The notes under the pieces are model-generated. The model worked only from the letters and a program-made list of their open reading frames with translations, made no database searches and had not been told where the DNA came from. Below are positions 45,360 through 57,243 of a stretch of DNA of 64,000 bases, piece after piece. Origin of the DNA: Turnera subulata (Eukaryota; Streptophyta; Magnoliopsida; Malpighiales; Passifloraceae); the NCBI GenBank assembly GCA_028386065.3, contig MK922465.1:126273-190272 (forward strand), read 5' to 3'. The first letter of the stretch is position 1; every line of letters begins with the position of its first letter. Position numbers and translations under genes: made by a program.

Positions 45360-46864
45360 CTACACTAAGCAGAGACCACAGATGAGTGTGATTGCATAAA
45401 TACTGAAATCCATGAAAACCGCATCAGTTGCTTTTTGAACCACCAAGCCCATCTCCAAAGCATTACCTGCCTGTAGAGCCCAATTATATTGGCCAGTTGA
45501 AGGAACTTGATATTCTGCCCTAGCGACCCTTTGAGAACCTCTTTGATCATTGAAAAGAACCCGAACGAGCACAAGTGTTAGATTGGTCAAAAAAACAAGA
45601 TAAAAAGGCCTGAAACCCGTTATACTCCTCACTATGCTGCTGCCTAGGAAAGGGAATCCTCTATATGATAAGACGACTAAGAATGCAACAACAACAGAGC
45701 ACAACATGCGTGATCTCTCAGTTGCGGCAATGGCTCCCGATACTTGATTTGGAGTCGGAAATTTAGTTTGCATCGTCCTTTGTCGTGGGTGTTGCTCGGT
45801 TGCGGCATTGGACACAGTTGACCTCCGATCCACAGATGACAATGATGATGACTGCAGATTGCTGCTGAAGTCGGAAGCAGAAGCTCGTGCAGTTTCAATC
45901 CTAGCCCCCTGTTCTGGCTGGGGAGGAGTTTCTACGTGACTTCCCCCAAGGCCAGCATCATCAGCTGTTAGACCAGGAGATGGCAAAGTGGAGCCCGCAC
46001 CTCCATCCTTCCCATTGGGAAAAATTACTGAAGCTCGAGCAGCTTCGATCCCAGCCCCCTGTTCCAGCAGGGAAGGAGTTTCTACATGACTTCCCCCATG
46101 GCTAGCATCATCAGTCGTTTGATCAGGAGATATCAATGTAGAGTCCACACCTCCGTCCCCGTTAGGAAACACTGCTGGACCAGAGCCATAAGCATGAAGA
46201 AAACACAAAATAACTGACTAACATTAACAGAATCACATAGCTGCTGCATAGCAATCAAATACTTAAACATTGAGAACCTACGTCGCACTTTCCGAAACAG
46301 CACGCTAACATCAACTTAGATTGCCATTAAAATGTAACATATAGCAAAGATATTTAATATAGGAAGACCTCACTTAGACTTTCTGTGCAACAATCAGATA
46401 TTTGACATCAAGAATCTGAATCCCGCTTTCCAACAATAGCAGAGAATTGTCATTAAACTATAATAATCTCAATTACTGTGAAGGAATTAAGCAAGCAAAC
46501 AAAAAAAACCTTATTTACTAGAGCAAAAGCAAGCAACTACAACAACAGCAGCAAATATATCAAAGGACCACAAAGGCCAACTCATTAGCGAATAGCAGCA
46601 GTTGGGAAGTCCAGTTTAAAGCATTAATACTGATATATCATGCGCTAATTTTGTACGGACAGAAAACTCACCAGCGGTGTGATCGGAGGGCTGGGGAGGG
46701 GATCCATGGGAAACCAACGGCTCGGATGAGTCGTTGTTTTTGACCGGATTGCGAGAGGATCCGGATGGGAGCGTATCGATCCGACCCGTGATGAGAGCCA
46801 AGCGGTCGGCTCCTCTTTCCACGATCTTCCTTCTCCTGGATTCTCTAGATGCTGTGGTCGCCAT
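45360..46864 (-). CDS. GET2: GET2/CAML-like receptor for tail-anchored proteins
   Basis: Two exons, 46672-46864 and 45360-46174, give 335 residues. The cytosolic N-terminus carries a basic cluster RRRKIVERGADRLALITG, the GET3-binding type motif of GET2/CAML proteins. A long disordered Gly/Ser/Pro region follows, with two imperfect tandem repeats (46171-46031 and 46030-45882). Three hydrophobic segments lie at the C-terminus, one starting MLCSVVVAFLVVL, one FYLVFLTNLTLVL and one near IYAITLICGLCLV. This matches the architecture of the plant ER GET2 orthologue, which with GET1 receives tail-anchored proteins from GET3. The intron acceptor is a CAGCAG tandem, so a one-residue-shorter form (exon start 46171) is equally possible. 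Confidence 0.85.
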
Positions 46865-47702
46865 AATCGCGTTTCCCGTGAAAGGAGGAGGCCGCTTCGG
46901 ATTTCAAGCTAACGGTTTCGATGCGATGTCGTTTGCCTTCTCAGATTTTGGGCTTACAGATTTCGAACCCATATATCCCTTAGTTTCGCGTACATTGGGT
47001 CGGTCTCGTGGCCCTGTTATTTGTAAACCCACAAACAACATGGCCTCTATATATATATATCGGTGGTGTTCTGGTCATTTTCTTTTGAGGAATAAAAAGG
47101 TTGTGGGGCCCGGGGCAGTGTCATTTTAGTTTTTTTTTTTTCTTTTCAATTCCTTTATCGGTCAAGGAATTTAGGAATAATGGTCTAGATAAGTAAGATA
47201 CACTGCAACTTTCCTTTCGTAGCAAGTCGTTTTCTCCCTCTTCAATAAGAAGAACCCTAAAATTAGAATTCAACCAAATTTCAACCTCTACCTTGGAGGT
47301 TGGAAGTGTCTGCACATGTATTTTGCGCTCCTTGAAACCCTAGAAAAAGAGTGCTCCTTCGTAGAAACTAACTAGATTTTTTGGCTCGCTACAAACTACT
47401 CAAACTAGGGCAAGGAAACAAAGGCTGGGTTTGATTACCCCGTAACGTAACGTACAAGGTTTTTGAAGAAAACATATCGCCAAAGGCCTACAACAACAGA
47501 AAGTAGGCCAAGAATACAGCATCGCTTCAGGTTCTTTTCTTGATTTAATTCTTTGTATTTTGGCTTCCAGAATATCATCGATCATCCTATCTTCTTCTTG
47601 TTTGATTTTTCACCTTCACTTAGCTAGTTTTCACTGCTGCAAACATCTTCCGGGTTGATAATCAATTAATTTGTTGACTAACAAATTTATTTTCTTCTAT
47701 AT
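46865..47702. other. Divergent promoter region of GET2 and the first F-box gene
   Basis: No coding sequence recognised. 47310-47410 (CTCCTTGAAACCCTA, then TTGGCTCGCTACA) resembles 50660-50730, upstream of the second F-box gene, so the tandem duplication included promoter sequence. Confidence 0.55.
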
Positions 47703-47713
47703 CTTCCTTTGTT

Positions 47714-47847
47714 TTTTTTTGATGCAAACGATTACTTTATTGATAGCAAATTCCAATACTTACATGAGTCATGCATACTCAAAGCAACGTCAATAATTAC
47801 AAAATAGCCTATCCATGTAGGATAGAAAGCCATGCATACGATAAGAA
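47714..47847 (-). mobile_element. 5'-truncated retroposon, 134 bp
   Basis: The minus-strand element ends in an A run (T run at 47714-47720) preceded by CAATAAAGTAATCG. It is flanked by the 11-bp direct repeat CTTCCTTTGTT (47703-47713 and 47848-47858). The corresponding place upstream of the paralogous F-box gene lacks it. It lies about 50 bp upstream of the first F-box start codon. Confidence 0.65.
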
Positions 47848-47908
47848 CTTCCTTTGTTGATGCCAGTGCTCCTGTGTTTCTCTCGTTGCTAGTGATCTTT
47901 GAATTATC

Positions 47909-49988
47909 ATGGAAAGACCCCATAAGAAGCGGAATATTACAATGCAAGACGCAAGCAATCTTGGTGACCAGAAGCATGACAGGCTAAATAATCTCCCAGA
48001 AGCCCTAACCCATCACATATTCTCATACCTTGGAGCTAATGACATCGTTCGCCTTGGTGCTGTTTCCAAAAGGTTAAGGAAGCTGTGCGAATCTAGCCCT
48101 CACCTGTTCTTCAGTGCTGACTTTGATTCCAACCCTACATATTTGGATTTCATGAATTATGTCTCGGGCTGCTTGAATACCCGTTACGGTAAAGGTATAA
48201 GATTAGAGCGGTTGGTCATCCATTGGAGGTGCGAGGATCAAACCTTTCATACCATAGGGCAATTGGTTCTAAATCAATGGCTTAGAACTGCTACGTCTTC
48301 AAATATTCGACAACTGGATATCCTTTTGAGGGCGCCAAAGCCACGGAACTTCTGCTATGAGTTGCGATTCCATTCATGACTGCCACTCGTTAAGGTACTT
48401 GAGATTGAATCTGGATTTTGGAAAGCTTCTCTTGCAGTGTAAAAGGTCAGCCTCGATAGAGGAGCTTTCACTTAGTAAGGTGGTGGTAGAAGTGGATAAA
48501 CTCTTTGGAGCCAAGATTGGCGAGTACTGGACATTCCTCAAGAAGATAAATCTTGTGAAAGTTTATTTTAAAATTGATCTCAGACTTGGGAGTTGGCCTC
48601 TTGAAGAGCTTACAATAAGCAGGTGCGACTTTGGGAGTTGTTGTAGAACTGGTGAAGACCAGCAATCGGTGATCATCTCAGGTCCTTCTTTGAAATCCTT
48701 GACGATATCCATGTCCCAATTTTTTGTTCATACCCTGATTTCTGTAACCTCTCTATCTCTGCAAAATTTCATCCTGGATGACTGCAAATTCAGGGATAGC
48801 TCAATTTTCAGGATAAAATCTCCATCGACTGAAAGTATACAAGTATGTTGGTGCAAATTCGGTGATTCTTTTAAATTTTCCATGTTAAGCACAACTATAA
48901 AGCACGTGAGGGTTAGCCACTGCGAGTTTCATGATCTTTGCCATATTAGCACCAGTTGTTTATCCATTGAAGATTGCACAATATCCGAGTGCAAGACAGA
49001 TCTCGGAACAACAATGAACAGATTAGACCCTTATAAACGAATGCTCATCATCGGAAACAACCTTGAGAGACTGCATTTAAGATCATCTGATATAAACTCA
49101 TATCAATTTGTATTGGACATCCATTCTCCCAGGCTGAGAATGATAAGATGGAATGGTAACCCTGTAGATTTTACTTATTTGGATGACTTCCCGGTCCTAG
49201 AGAATGCAACAATTGATATGAAACCTCCCTGCTGTCAGCATAGGAGGAAGGAAGCTGCTCGCCTCTGCTTGCTTTCTAAGAGTAAAATCTATAGCGTTAT
49301 CAAGCTTCTTGCAAGTCTAACATCCGTGAAATTCCTGACTACAAACCTCTGGCCTATTGAGGTACGTAGTACATACATGTCTTCCTTCCTGCCTTTCAGT
49401 TTTGTCTCTTATAGCTAATTTGCTCCCATTTTTCTTGGCTAATTTCTTTTTGTTTGTCATGTGATGTTGCAGCTTTACTTCTTGCAAAACGGTGACCCAC
49501 CAGTGTTTTACAATCTACAATACTTGGAACTGGTAGCTCAAGGGAATTTGTTCCCGGACCAAATACCAGCTATTGCTTCCTTTCTCAAGGGATTGCGAGA
49601 TCTAAGATTATTGACGATAAGATGCGACCGGAAATCGCCTATACTTGCTGATCCAAATGTGAGTAAATCATTACGCACTGGTTTCTCTAGCTCGTATATA
49701 TCCTTTCTTGATATATAGTTCATGTATAGTTGGTTTGCTATCGAATTTTGATCTTCCAATTAATAACACCTATTCTTTTCTCTTCTGCAGTTAACCAAGT
49801 TACTGGGCTTGAGTGAAAAGAGTTTTGTCATCTCAGTCAGTTGTGATTGGAAAACAGTTGAAATAGCTCCATGTATACATTATCGACCAAAAAGAAAAAG
49901 AGTTTTGTCATCTCATGAGTCAGTTTTGATTCGAAGACAGATAGCTCCATACATACATGGTCGACCAAAGTGGAGGGAAGTGGACTAG
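47909..49988 (+). pseudogene. F-box/LRR gene broken by a 2-nt deletion
   Basis: Three exons, 47909-49361, 49473-49658 and 49791-49988, match the paralogue at 51013-53097 in order and splice sites. The F-box is at residues 25-65 (LPEALTHHIFSYLG), followed by leucine-rich sequence. At about 48365 the paralogue's GAGTTGCCCGATTG is GAGTTGCGATTC here. Two bases are missing and the frame ends at 48379. The correct frame resumes in the overlapping ORF from 48357 with no further lesion. A truncated F-box-only protein of 156 residues could still be made. The last exon has an in-frame tandem duplication not seen in the paralogue. SCF-type substrate recognition is the family role, and the substrate is unknown. 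Confidence 0.85.
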
Positions 49989-51012
49989 CTGGTCCATACA
50001 TTTTCTCTGTTGTGACTACAAATCTCTCTGTATAATTTATAAATTTTAATTACACCGTTAATTCATTGTATATTTAACTAATTAGTCTAGTTTTTTCCCT
50101 TACATGTTTCTAATTAATGTGTTAATTATCCTAAAGATGAAGCGATCAAACAACTCCTGGATAGACTTCAATATAGTCACAAGAGATCTTCTAAGAATTC
50201 ACGCAGTCTTAATTATACGAAGAACAAATGTTGCCTGGATTCTTACTAATATTCAAAAAACAAAAAAGCATTAAATAAACTGCTCAATAGAAGCAATAAT
50301 TTTGGGCGTTTACATTGAGAGGGATAGAGGCAATAATTGTTAAGACTGCCATAGTCATTACTCAAATAAAAAATTAATCGAAGAATTGATGTATGATATA
50401 TATACTACATGGGTTCATGCGAGAAAGCGAGAACAAGTACGAAGCATTTGGCCAGGAAAAGAACGATAAAGGATCGCATGAGTTGTTGTTTTACTAGAGG
50501 AGATGAATCGTGGGGAAGCAAAAGTAAGGGTCAGATTTTCATTAATAACGTGTATTTAATTAATTTTTACTCACATATATATATATATATATATATATGG
50601 GAGGAAACCGGATGACTCCCCTCCCCTCGGGAAAAGCACTTGTGTCCACCCGGTTTTTGTGCTCCTTGAAACCCTAATTAAAAGTGTATCAAGATTCAAG
50701 ACTTTAATTTGGCTCGCTACATAAACTCCTATATCTGTGAACGCCTGTGCTAGTACTGTTGGGTTGCCTGACCATACTAAGTTTTAAAGCACCACATCGC
50801 TAGAGGCCTTTAACCGATTCAAGAAGACGAAGACTACATAAGACGACTAAGACTATACATAATAGGTACTTCCTTTCTTCCTTGCAATTCTTCATTCTTG
50901 TTTCTTATTGATTATTGATTGTTAGCTCTTCTTTTGGATGACTAATTAACAAAACTAAATTACTTAGTCACATCGTTTCTATAATTCACAGTACTCCTGG
51001 CATTACGTTTTA
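49989..51012. other. Intergenic between the F-box paralogues
   Basis: AT-rich, with a TA microsatellite (about 50575-50598). From about 50650 it contains the duplicated promoter-like sequence. No other gene. Confidence 0.55.
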
Positions 51013-53097
51013 ATGGCGCTATCCGATCATGAACAAGAGGATTCGGTGGAAAGACCGCGAAAAATTGCAGCAATCCAATCAGCAACACCTACTCTTGCTG
51101 ATCATGACCACCACCAGCAGCTGACAAGTACCGACAGGTTGAGTAATCTCAAAGAAGAGACTATGTTTCACATATTCTCGTTCCTAGGAGTCAATGATAC
51201 CGTTCGCCTTGGAGCTGCATCCAAAAGGTTCAAGCTGTTATGCAAACGTAGCCCTCACTTGTACTTCCTTGTTGATGTTAATGAAGGGGATGATTACTCA
51301 AGATGTGTTCACTTCATTAACTACGTTCATGGGTTATTGAAGTCGCGTTTAGCGGAAGGGGTAAGATTGGAGCGCTTTCTTGTGCACTGGAAGTGCAAGA
51401 ATCCAAAGTTTGATGTGGGTGGCACTGTTATACGTCCATGGCTTGTCAATGCAACCCAGTGTAATCTTCAGGAGCTGGATATCCTTTTGGACACAGGAAG
51501 AGGGAAAGAGGATCGCTATGAGTTGCCCGATTGTGTTTACGATTGCCCTTCTCTGAGGTTGTTGAGATTGGATTTGGCAAATGGACGGCTTCTTCTGCAA
51601 AATAAGAGTTCTGGCTCGGTCCAGGAACTATGGCTCACTCAACTGGAACTGGGGTGGGGTTTTGGAGCCAAAATCAGTATGCGGTGGACGTCTCTTAAAA
51701 GGTTAAATCTTGTGGGAATTGCCATTGGGATTGATCTCAGGATTGAAAGTTCGTCTCTTGAAGAGCTCAACATAAGCAGGTGCAGAGAAATTGGTGGAGC
51801 ACATGATGGCCCGCAGAGCATGATCATCACTGCTCCATCTTTGCAGTCCGTGAAGATATCAAATACACATGTTCTAAGTCTTAGCCGGATCCTCCTTACT
51901 TGTCCTTCTCTGAATAGTTTCATGATTATTGGGTCCTGTTTCCGTAGAGGATCAACTGTCAGGATAAGTTGTGCATTACTTGCAAATGTACAAGTGTGTG
52001 GGTCTAGTTTTCTCCGTGGACCTCTGGAAATTTCGATTAATTGCCAGAGTATTAAGCGCATAAAGGTTTGCCACTGCAAGTTTGGGCATCTCTGCGTTCT
52101 TAAAACCGATTGTTTGTCCATTCAAGAGTGCATAATATCTGAGTGCAAAACAAATGAGGGTGCACCCAGTAACAGATTAGACGATAATAAACGCATCTTC
52201 ATCAGAGGAGATAGACTTCGGAGATTGAATTTAATTTCCTCTGATACGAACTCGTATGAATTTCTACTGGACGTCTATGCTCCCATGTTGGACTTCATAA
52301 GCTGGAGAGGGAATCCTGTGGACTTTACCTATTTGGATGAAGTCTTCATGTCTCTGGTGGATGCAACGGTTGATTTGAGGCCTCCTTGTCGGCATAATAG
52401 CAAAGAAGCTGCTCTCCTCTGCAATCTTTTTAAGAGTAAAATCTACTGCATTCCCATGGTTCTTAAGAGTTTGAGTAACGTCAAAGCCTTGACCGTTAAC
52501 ATCTGGCCAATTGAGGTATATATATGTCCCAAAACATCCTACCTCTTTTCTTCTGTTTTTGTTGCTCTCTCTCTCTCTCTCTCTCTCTGGTGTTTGAAGC
52601 CAATTTAGTTGCATTTTTCTTGGCTAAGTTTGGGTACTTAATTGTCCTTGTCATGGGATGTTGCAGCTTTTCTTCATGCAAAACGATAAGCCAATAGTGT
52701 TTGATAATCTACAACAGTTGGAAGTAAGGGTAGCTGGTGTTTTATTGCCGGACCAAATATCAGTAGTTGCCTCTTTTCTCAAGGGGATGCCTGATCTGAG
52801 AACCTTAACAATAAGGTGTGAACAGAGGTCCCCAATACTTGCTGATCCAAATGTGAGTAAATGGCGCACCTTCAATCCTCTTGTATTTTTCTTGATATGT
52901 AATTTGTAGATTTGAAGTTCTGATATAAAGCCCACATATATATATATATACATATATTGTTTCGGCTTTTGCAGTTAACCGAGGTACTGGGCTTGAGTGA
53001 AGAGATCTTATTCACAGAAGTTAGTCCCGATTGGAAATTTGTAGAAATAGCTCTCTCAAGGAAGGGGATGAGAAGCGAAGTTGTACTCCTAGAGTAG
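51013..53097 (+). CDS. F-box/LRR-repeat protein
   Basis: Three exons, 51013-52515, 52667-52852 and 52975-53097, give 603 residues. An N-terminal F-box (about residues 42-85: LSNLKEETMFHIFSFLG, RLGAASKRFKLLC) is followed by leucine-rich repeats, including LEELNISRC and SLQSVKISN, through to the C-terminus. It belongs to the large plant F-box/LRR (FBD-related) family. The products are substrate adaptors of SCF ubiquitin ligases, usually nuclear or cytosolic, and the target is unknown. It is a tandem duplicate of the broken gene at 47909. A CT microsatellite lies in intron 1 just after the donor. Confidence 0.92.
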
Positions 53098-53885
53098 CTG
53101 GACAGTGCTATATACGATGATGGGTCTGCACTGCACAGTGTGGGCGGGTGAATATTCGAATGGTCGTCTGTGTCCATTTGTTTTTGAACGGTCTGCATTC
53201 ATTTAGGTTAACCGCTTCGCCAAATCATTTTTTTTGGTACATGCTGAAACAATGGTTGTAGTATTATTCTTTTTTTTTTTAATAGAAACTTCTAGTGTTA
53301 TTCTTTATTCATGCCCTGAGGTAGACTTTTTTTTACTCTGTTACACTTTACTGTTTGCCGCATTCAAATGATGCCCATAAGATATATATATCTAAAACCT
53401 GATTTGAGTAAATGCCCACGTCACATGTGTCACTTGTATTTATTTTATATGACGATTATTGACGAGTTAATTGTCAAATGATCAATTGTCAACAAAATCG
53501 AGATATGCTTCCAGGCAAAAATTGTCAACAGAAATTCACAAAAAAAAAATTGTTAAACCCGCATGAATGTCTCTACTCTACCTATCCCCTTCTCTGCTGC
53601 TGCTAACCAGCCCAATCGTGAAATAGAAGGTTGTCCAAGTTACAAAACTATCTTCTAATGGTAAAACTTAGGAATCAAACTTTATACATAAGCTTTTCGT
53701 AAATACAAACAAAAATCAAAAGTTGATCCTAAGGTAAAGTTAAGCAGCGCTAAGCCTGGATTCCAATAAAGAACATATTTCCAAAACGTTTCTTCAAACA
53801 CGGGCATCAAATTTCTTTGCTGTACCAAAAACTCGAGGAGAAAATTTTCACATATTCACTTTGCATACCATTCTAGCCAAAACTT
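53098..53885. other. Convergent 3' flanks
   Basis: Intergenic between the F-box and DDR4-like genes, with a 20-bp poly(T) insertion between direct repeats (53259-53306). No gene seen. Confidence 0.55.
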
Positions 53886-56800
53886 TTATGCATCGCTTAC
53901 GGAATCGGCAACCTCAGACAAGTCTTCTTGAGCAGATGTCTCACTGTTTGTGCAATTCGACAAGTTTTCATCTTCTGAATCAGGGACAACAGATAAAGTA
54001 TCATCCGCACCATCCAGAATGGAGTCAAGTGCAGAGTTCCGTACGGGCCTTTGTCTCAACCTATGCTTTGTAACCAAGTTTCTGGTTTCCACATCGGGAG
54101 GGTCTGAACCACCGGCCAGTCTCCTACTCCAGCGTGGGCCAAAATGCTTCTGAACACGGTTCATATTGCCAAGATTTTCCTTTTCCTCGTCAGAATTTCC
54201 CGACTCACTACCATTCTTATTGTCCTCTTTCACATCATAATCAACGTCATTATCCTCATCATCCATTTTGGGTTGTTGAAGCCTGTCACTTTCAGATTCA
54301 CTGTCCACATCCTCATCATCTGATTTGGGTTTTTGAAGCCTGTCACTTTCAGATTCACTGTCCAGAGAGTTACTCTTTTTCATATCTCCAATGTCTGAAG
54401 AACCTTTTTCAGCTTCCGTTCCTTCTGAGTCTGTGTACATGTCTGAGCCCCCACTGGAGGCACATTTTCCTTTAACAAAATGCTTTGTTTCATTCCTTGG
54501 CTCCTCAGTTCTTTTCCTTTTCCTGAATCATCGATTGAAGTCACCATCAGTAAAAGTAAAGTAATGGATGGATGATTTTCAAACACATGACGTAATAAGG
54601 GTACTTTCTTTCCAGATTGCAAGAGGAGGATTAAGAAAAAAAAAAAAGAAATAATCCCTAATTTAAATTAAATGTATCCTGCTTCTTATTTCCTTGATTT
54701 GGTAGAACAAAAATGAGGATGAATCAGAAACCATCAAAATGTATTATCAGGAGATGTGTTTGTTTTTGCATGCATGTGACAGCAAAGCAGATTTCACAAA
54801 CAAGGAAAAGGCAGCTAGAAAACATCTTACATTGTTACTTTTATAGCCTCATCAATGGCACGATCATACTCAGCTGCACAAGGATCAAATCGCACAAGAT
54901 TACTTACAATCAGTAGGCATAATTTCTTTCAGGATTGCAGATACAAATAATGTGACATGAAACAAGTGAAAACCTGAGATAAACTGACACTCTCAAACTG
55001 CATGCTAGGCTTATGACAATTATGTATGATGTTGTCCAACATCTCATCTATGATATCGTGCTAACCGCGTTTAGCAATGAATGTGAGTTGTTACAGAATG
55101 AAAACATGTTTATATAATTCCAGAAGAGTCCCATCAGTTTGGAGTGACTCGGTAATATTTCATTCCATTCAGCAGTGCAATAAGTACAAACAAAACCCGA
55201 CTTCTGCAAATTTAGAATGTAGAAGTGCGTCATACCATATGTGTAACAAACAGCTCTATTGTTGCGGCAAGATCGAGTAGATCGAGTGCTACAGCGTCTT
55301 GTATCATTCTGGAGCTTTTCTTGCCTTTCCTTTTGTTTGAGTACCCTCTCCTTCTTCTGTGAATAACAATGACAGAGAACAATTACTTATATTGGAAACA
55401 TATAATAAAGTAGAAGAGAAAAAGAAAAACAGCAAAAGTAAGCAACAATATTGATATAGAAACAAAAAGGGAATCCGTGAGATTACCTTCTGGAATTTTT
55501 CAACAAGAGGTAGCACATCGTTTTCAATAGTCTTACCAACTGCAGCTTCTGCTCCAAATTTGCTAGATGAGAGGTTACCCTGCAATCACCACCAAAATAA
55601 AGAGGTAAGTTAAGACACTCTATGAGTGAAAGCAAGAAAAATACTTCACTTACCACAACATTTTGAAATTCCTCAAGATCAGTTGCAATTGTTTCCCACT
55701 GAAAACAGACAGCTGGTAGACTTTTTGATGCTTGGCCCTTCATCTTTGCCTTTGTCTCAGACTCTTTTATTTCCCTGTATAGCCTGTACCCAGTGACTGT
55801 GCTTCCATCATACCTATGAGAAGAGTAGAAACATTCAACATGCAAGGTCTTGCGCATATATGCAGGACATAGCTTGAGAAATACCAGTAACAAGTTCCTT
55901 TCCCGTCTCCTCCTATGTTATCTTTCCGGAAACAAGAAATTTCAGTCCCATTTTTCAAAGCATCGTTAATGTATGACATTATGTCATCTTGCTGCAAACA
56001 GAGAGGTTTCAAAGGACAGACTCTAAGTTATAGTTATTCATGAAATAACCCGCATAAAACAGTGTAGGATAATTCAGCCAAAACAAGACAGCCATTTGAA
56101 AGAAATATGAACTTCAAATGCAGGAAAGTTACTTCAGCTCGGAGTTCACACAGTGCTTTTAGAATCAGCAATCGAGTAGTTGCATCAAGTTCCTTGTAGT
56201 CAGACTTCTCCTTCCTGCAGAGACAGCATCAGCAAGAAGCTAGGAAAAAAAAGGTACTGTCCTCCTAGAAATTAAATATATGTGGCATCCATACCCCTTA
56301 GCTGCAGAAATTGGCATCTTTCCTTCTGCCACCTGCAAGGATTGAATATAAGAAAGCGAATATACTATATTCCAAAGAAGAGCGTCAACATTCAAAGAAG
56401 GCGTACCCATGGCCACCACATAGCAAGTTTATTACAGAGTATGGTCACCCATGCGCCGGGATCATTCAATTTTTTATTCACGGGCGGTATCCCCTGGTCA
56501 GAATTTGAGTTGTATAAGAAACCACCAGCAAAGAGAACACAGCATTGTTCAAATGGAAAAATTTCAGAGTAAAGAAAGGAAAAAGTCCAGTTCATTTTGC
56601 TTTTCATACCATCTTTTGTGAAAAAACCCGACACGACACAGTCAAATCATACACCAGAGCATCATACAATATCATATATATATATATATACAATATCAAT
56701 ATATATATATATATATATATATTCATGATACAGCCATAAAAATACTTGTATAGATAACAATATAGTCATAGACAGGAAACAGAAACCTTTAGTAGCTTAA

Positions 56801-57243
56801 TGTGAAGCTGAGAAAGTTGAGCATTGGGCTTAATGAGACTGGTCTCTATATCCTCTGCTGTTAACTTCGGGTCACTACCAATCACCGGCTCAAAAACCTG
56901 TAATTTACACGTCAATCGAAACGAAAACCTAGAATCAGAAACCGAAAACGCTTTCCTTCTAAAAAAAAAGTGTAATTTATCAAACGGGACAAAATCTACG
57001 CGTCCGTAACCGAGAGTTTCAACGAAAATCAACAACGCAAAAGTAGGAGTTTACGTTCAGGAAGTTAAGAACGGAGGCCAGTTCCCATCGCCCGCGAAGC
57101 CTGGAGATTTCGGATTCCGTAGACGCCGTCTCCTTGTCGTCGCCGTCGTCTTCCAAAACGATCACGGCGTCGTCTTCGTTATCCAATCCGCCTCTCGCGG
57201 GCGCATTGCGTCCAGCGGCGGCTGTCCGGCGACCACCGGCCAT
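53886..57243 (-). CDS. DDR4: DDT-domain chromatin protein, DDR4-like
   Basis: Eleven exons: 57055-57243, 56787-56897, 56407-56493, 56295-56332, 56133-56214, 55885-55991, 55654-55813, 55487-55579, 55236-55356, 54831-54873, 53886-54522. They give 555 residues in one frame. The DDT/WHIM-type core runs from about residue 45 (RGRWELASVLNFLN, VFEPVIGSDPKLTAEDIE) through LNDPGAWVTILCNKLAMWWP, RLLILKALCELRAE and SYINDALKNGTEIS to CYWYDGSTVTGYRLYRE. A charged coiled-coil-like segment and a long acidic tail follow, including a tandem repeat built on DSESESDRLQ. This matches Arabidopsis DDR4-type partners of ISWI remodellers. The start MAGGRRTAAAG is preferred; an in-frame upstream ATG at 57393 would add 50 low-quality residues. 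Confidence 0.88.
56676..56722. repeat. AT microsatellites in DDR4 intron 2
   Basis: Two TA runs separated by CAATATCA. Confidence 0.9.

Noticed and set aside
46734..47129. 131-codon plus-strand ORF opposite GET2 exon 1
   Set aside because: Overlaps the conserved GET2 N-terminus in antisense and has no family resemblance.
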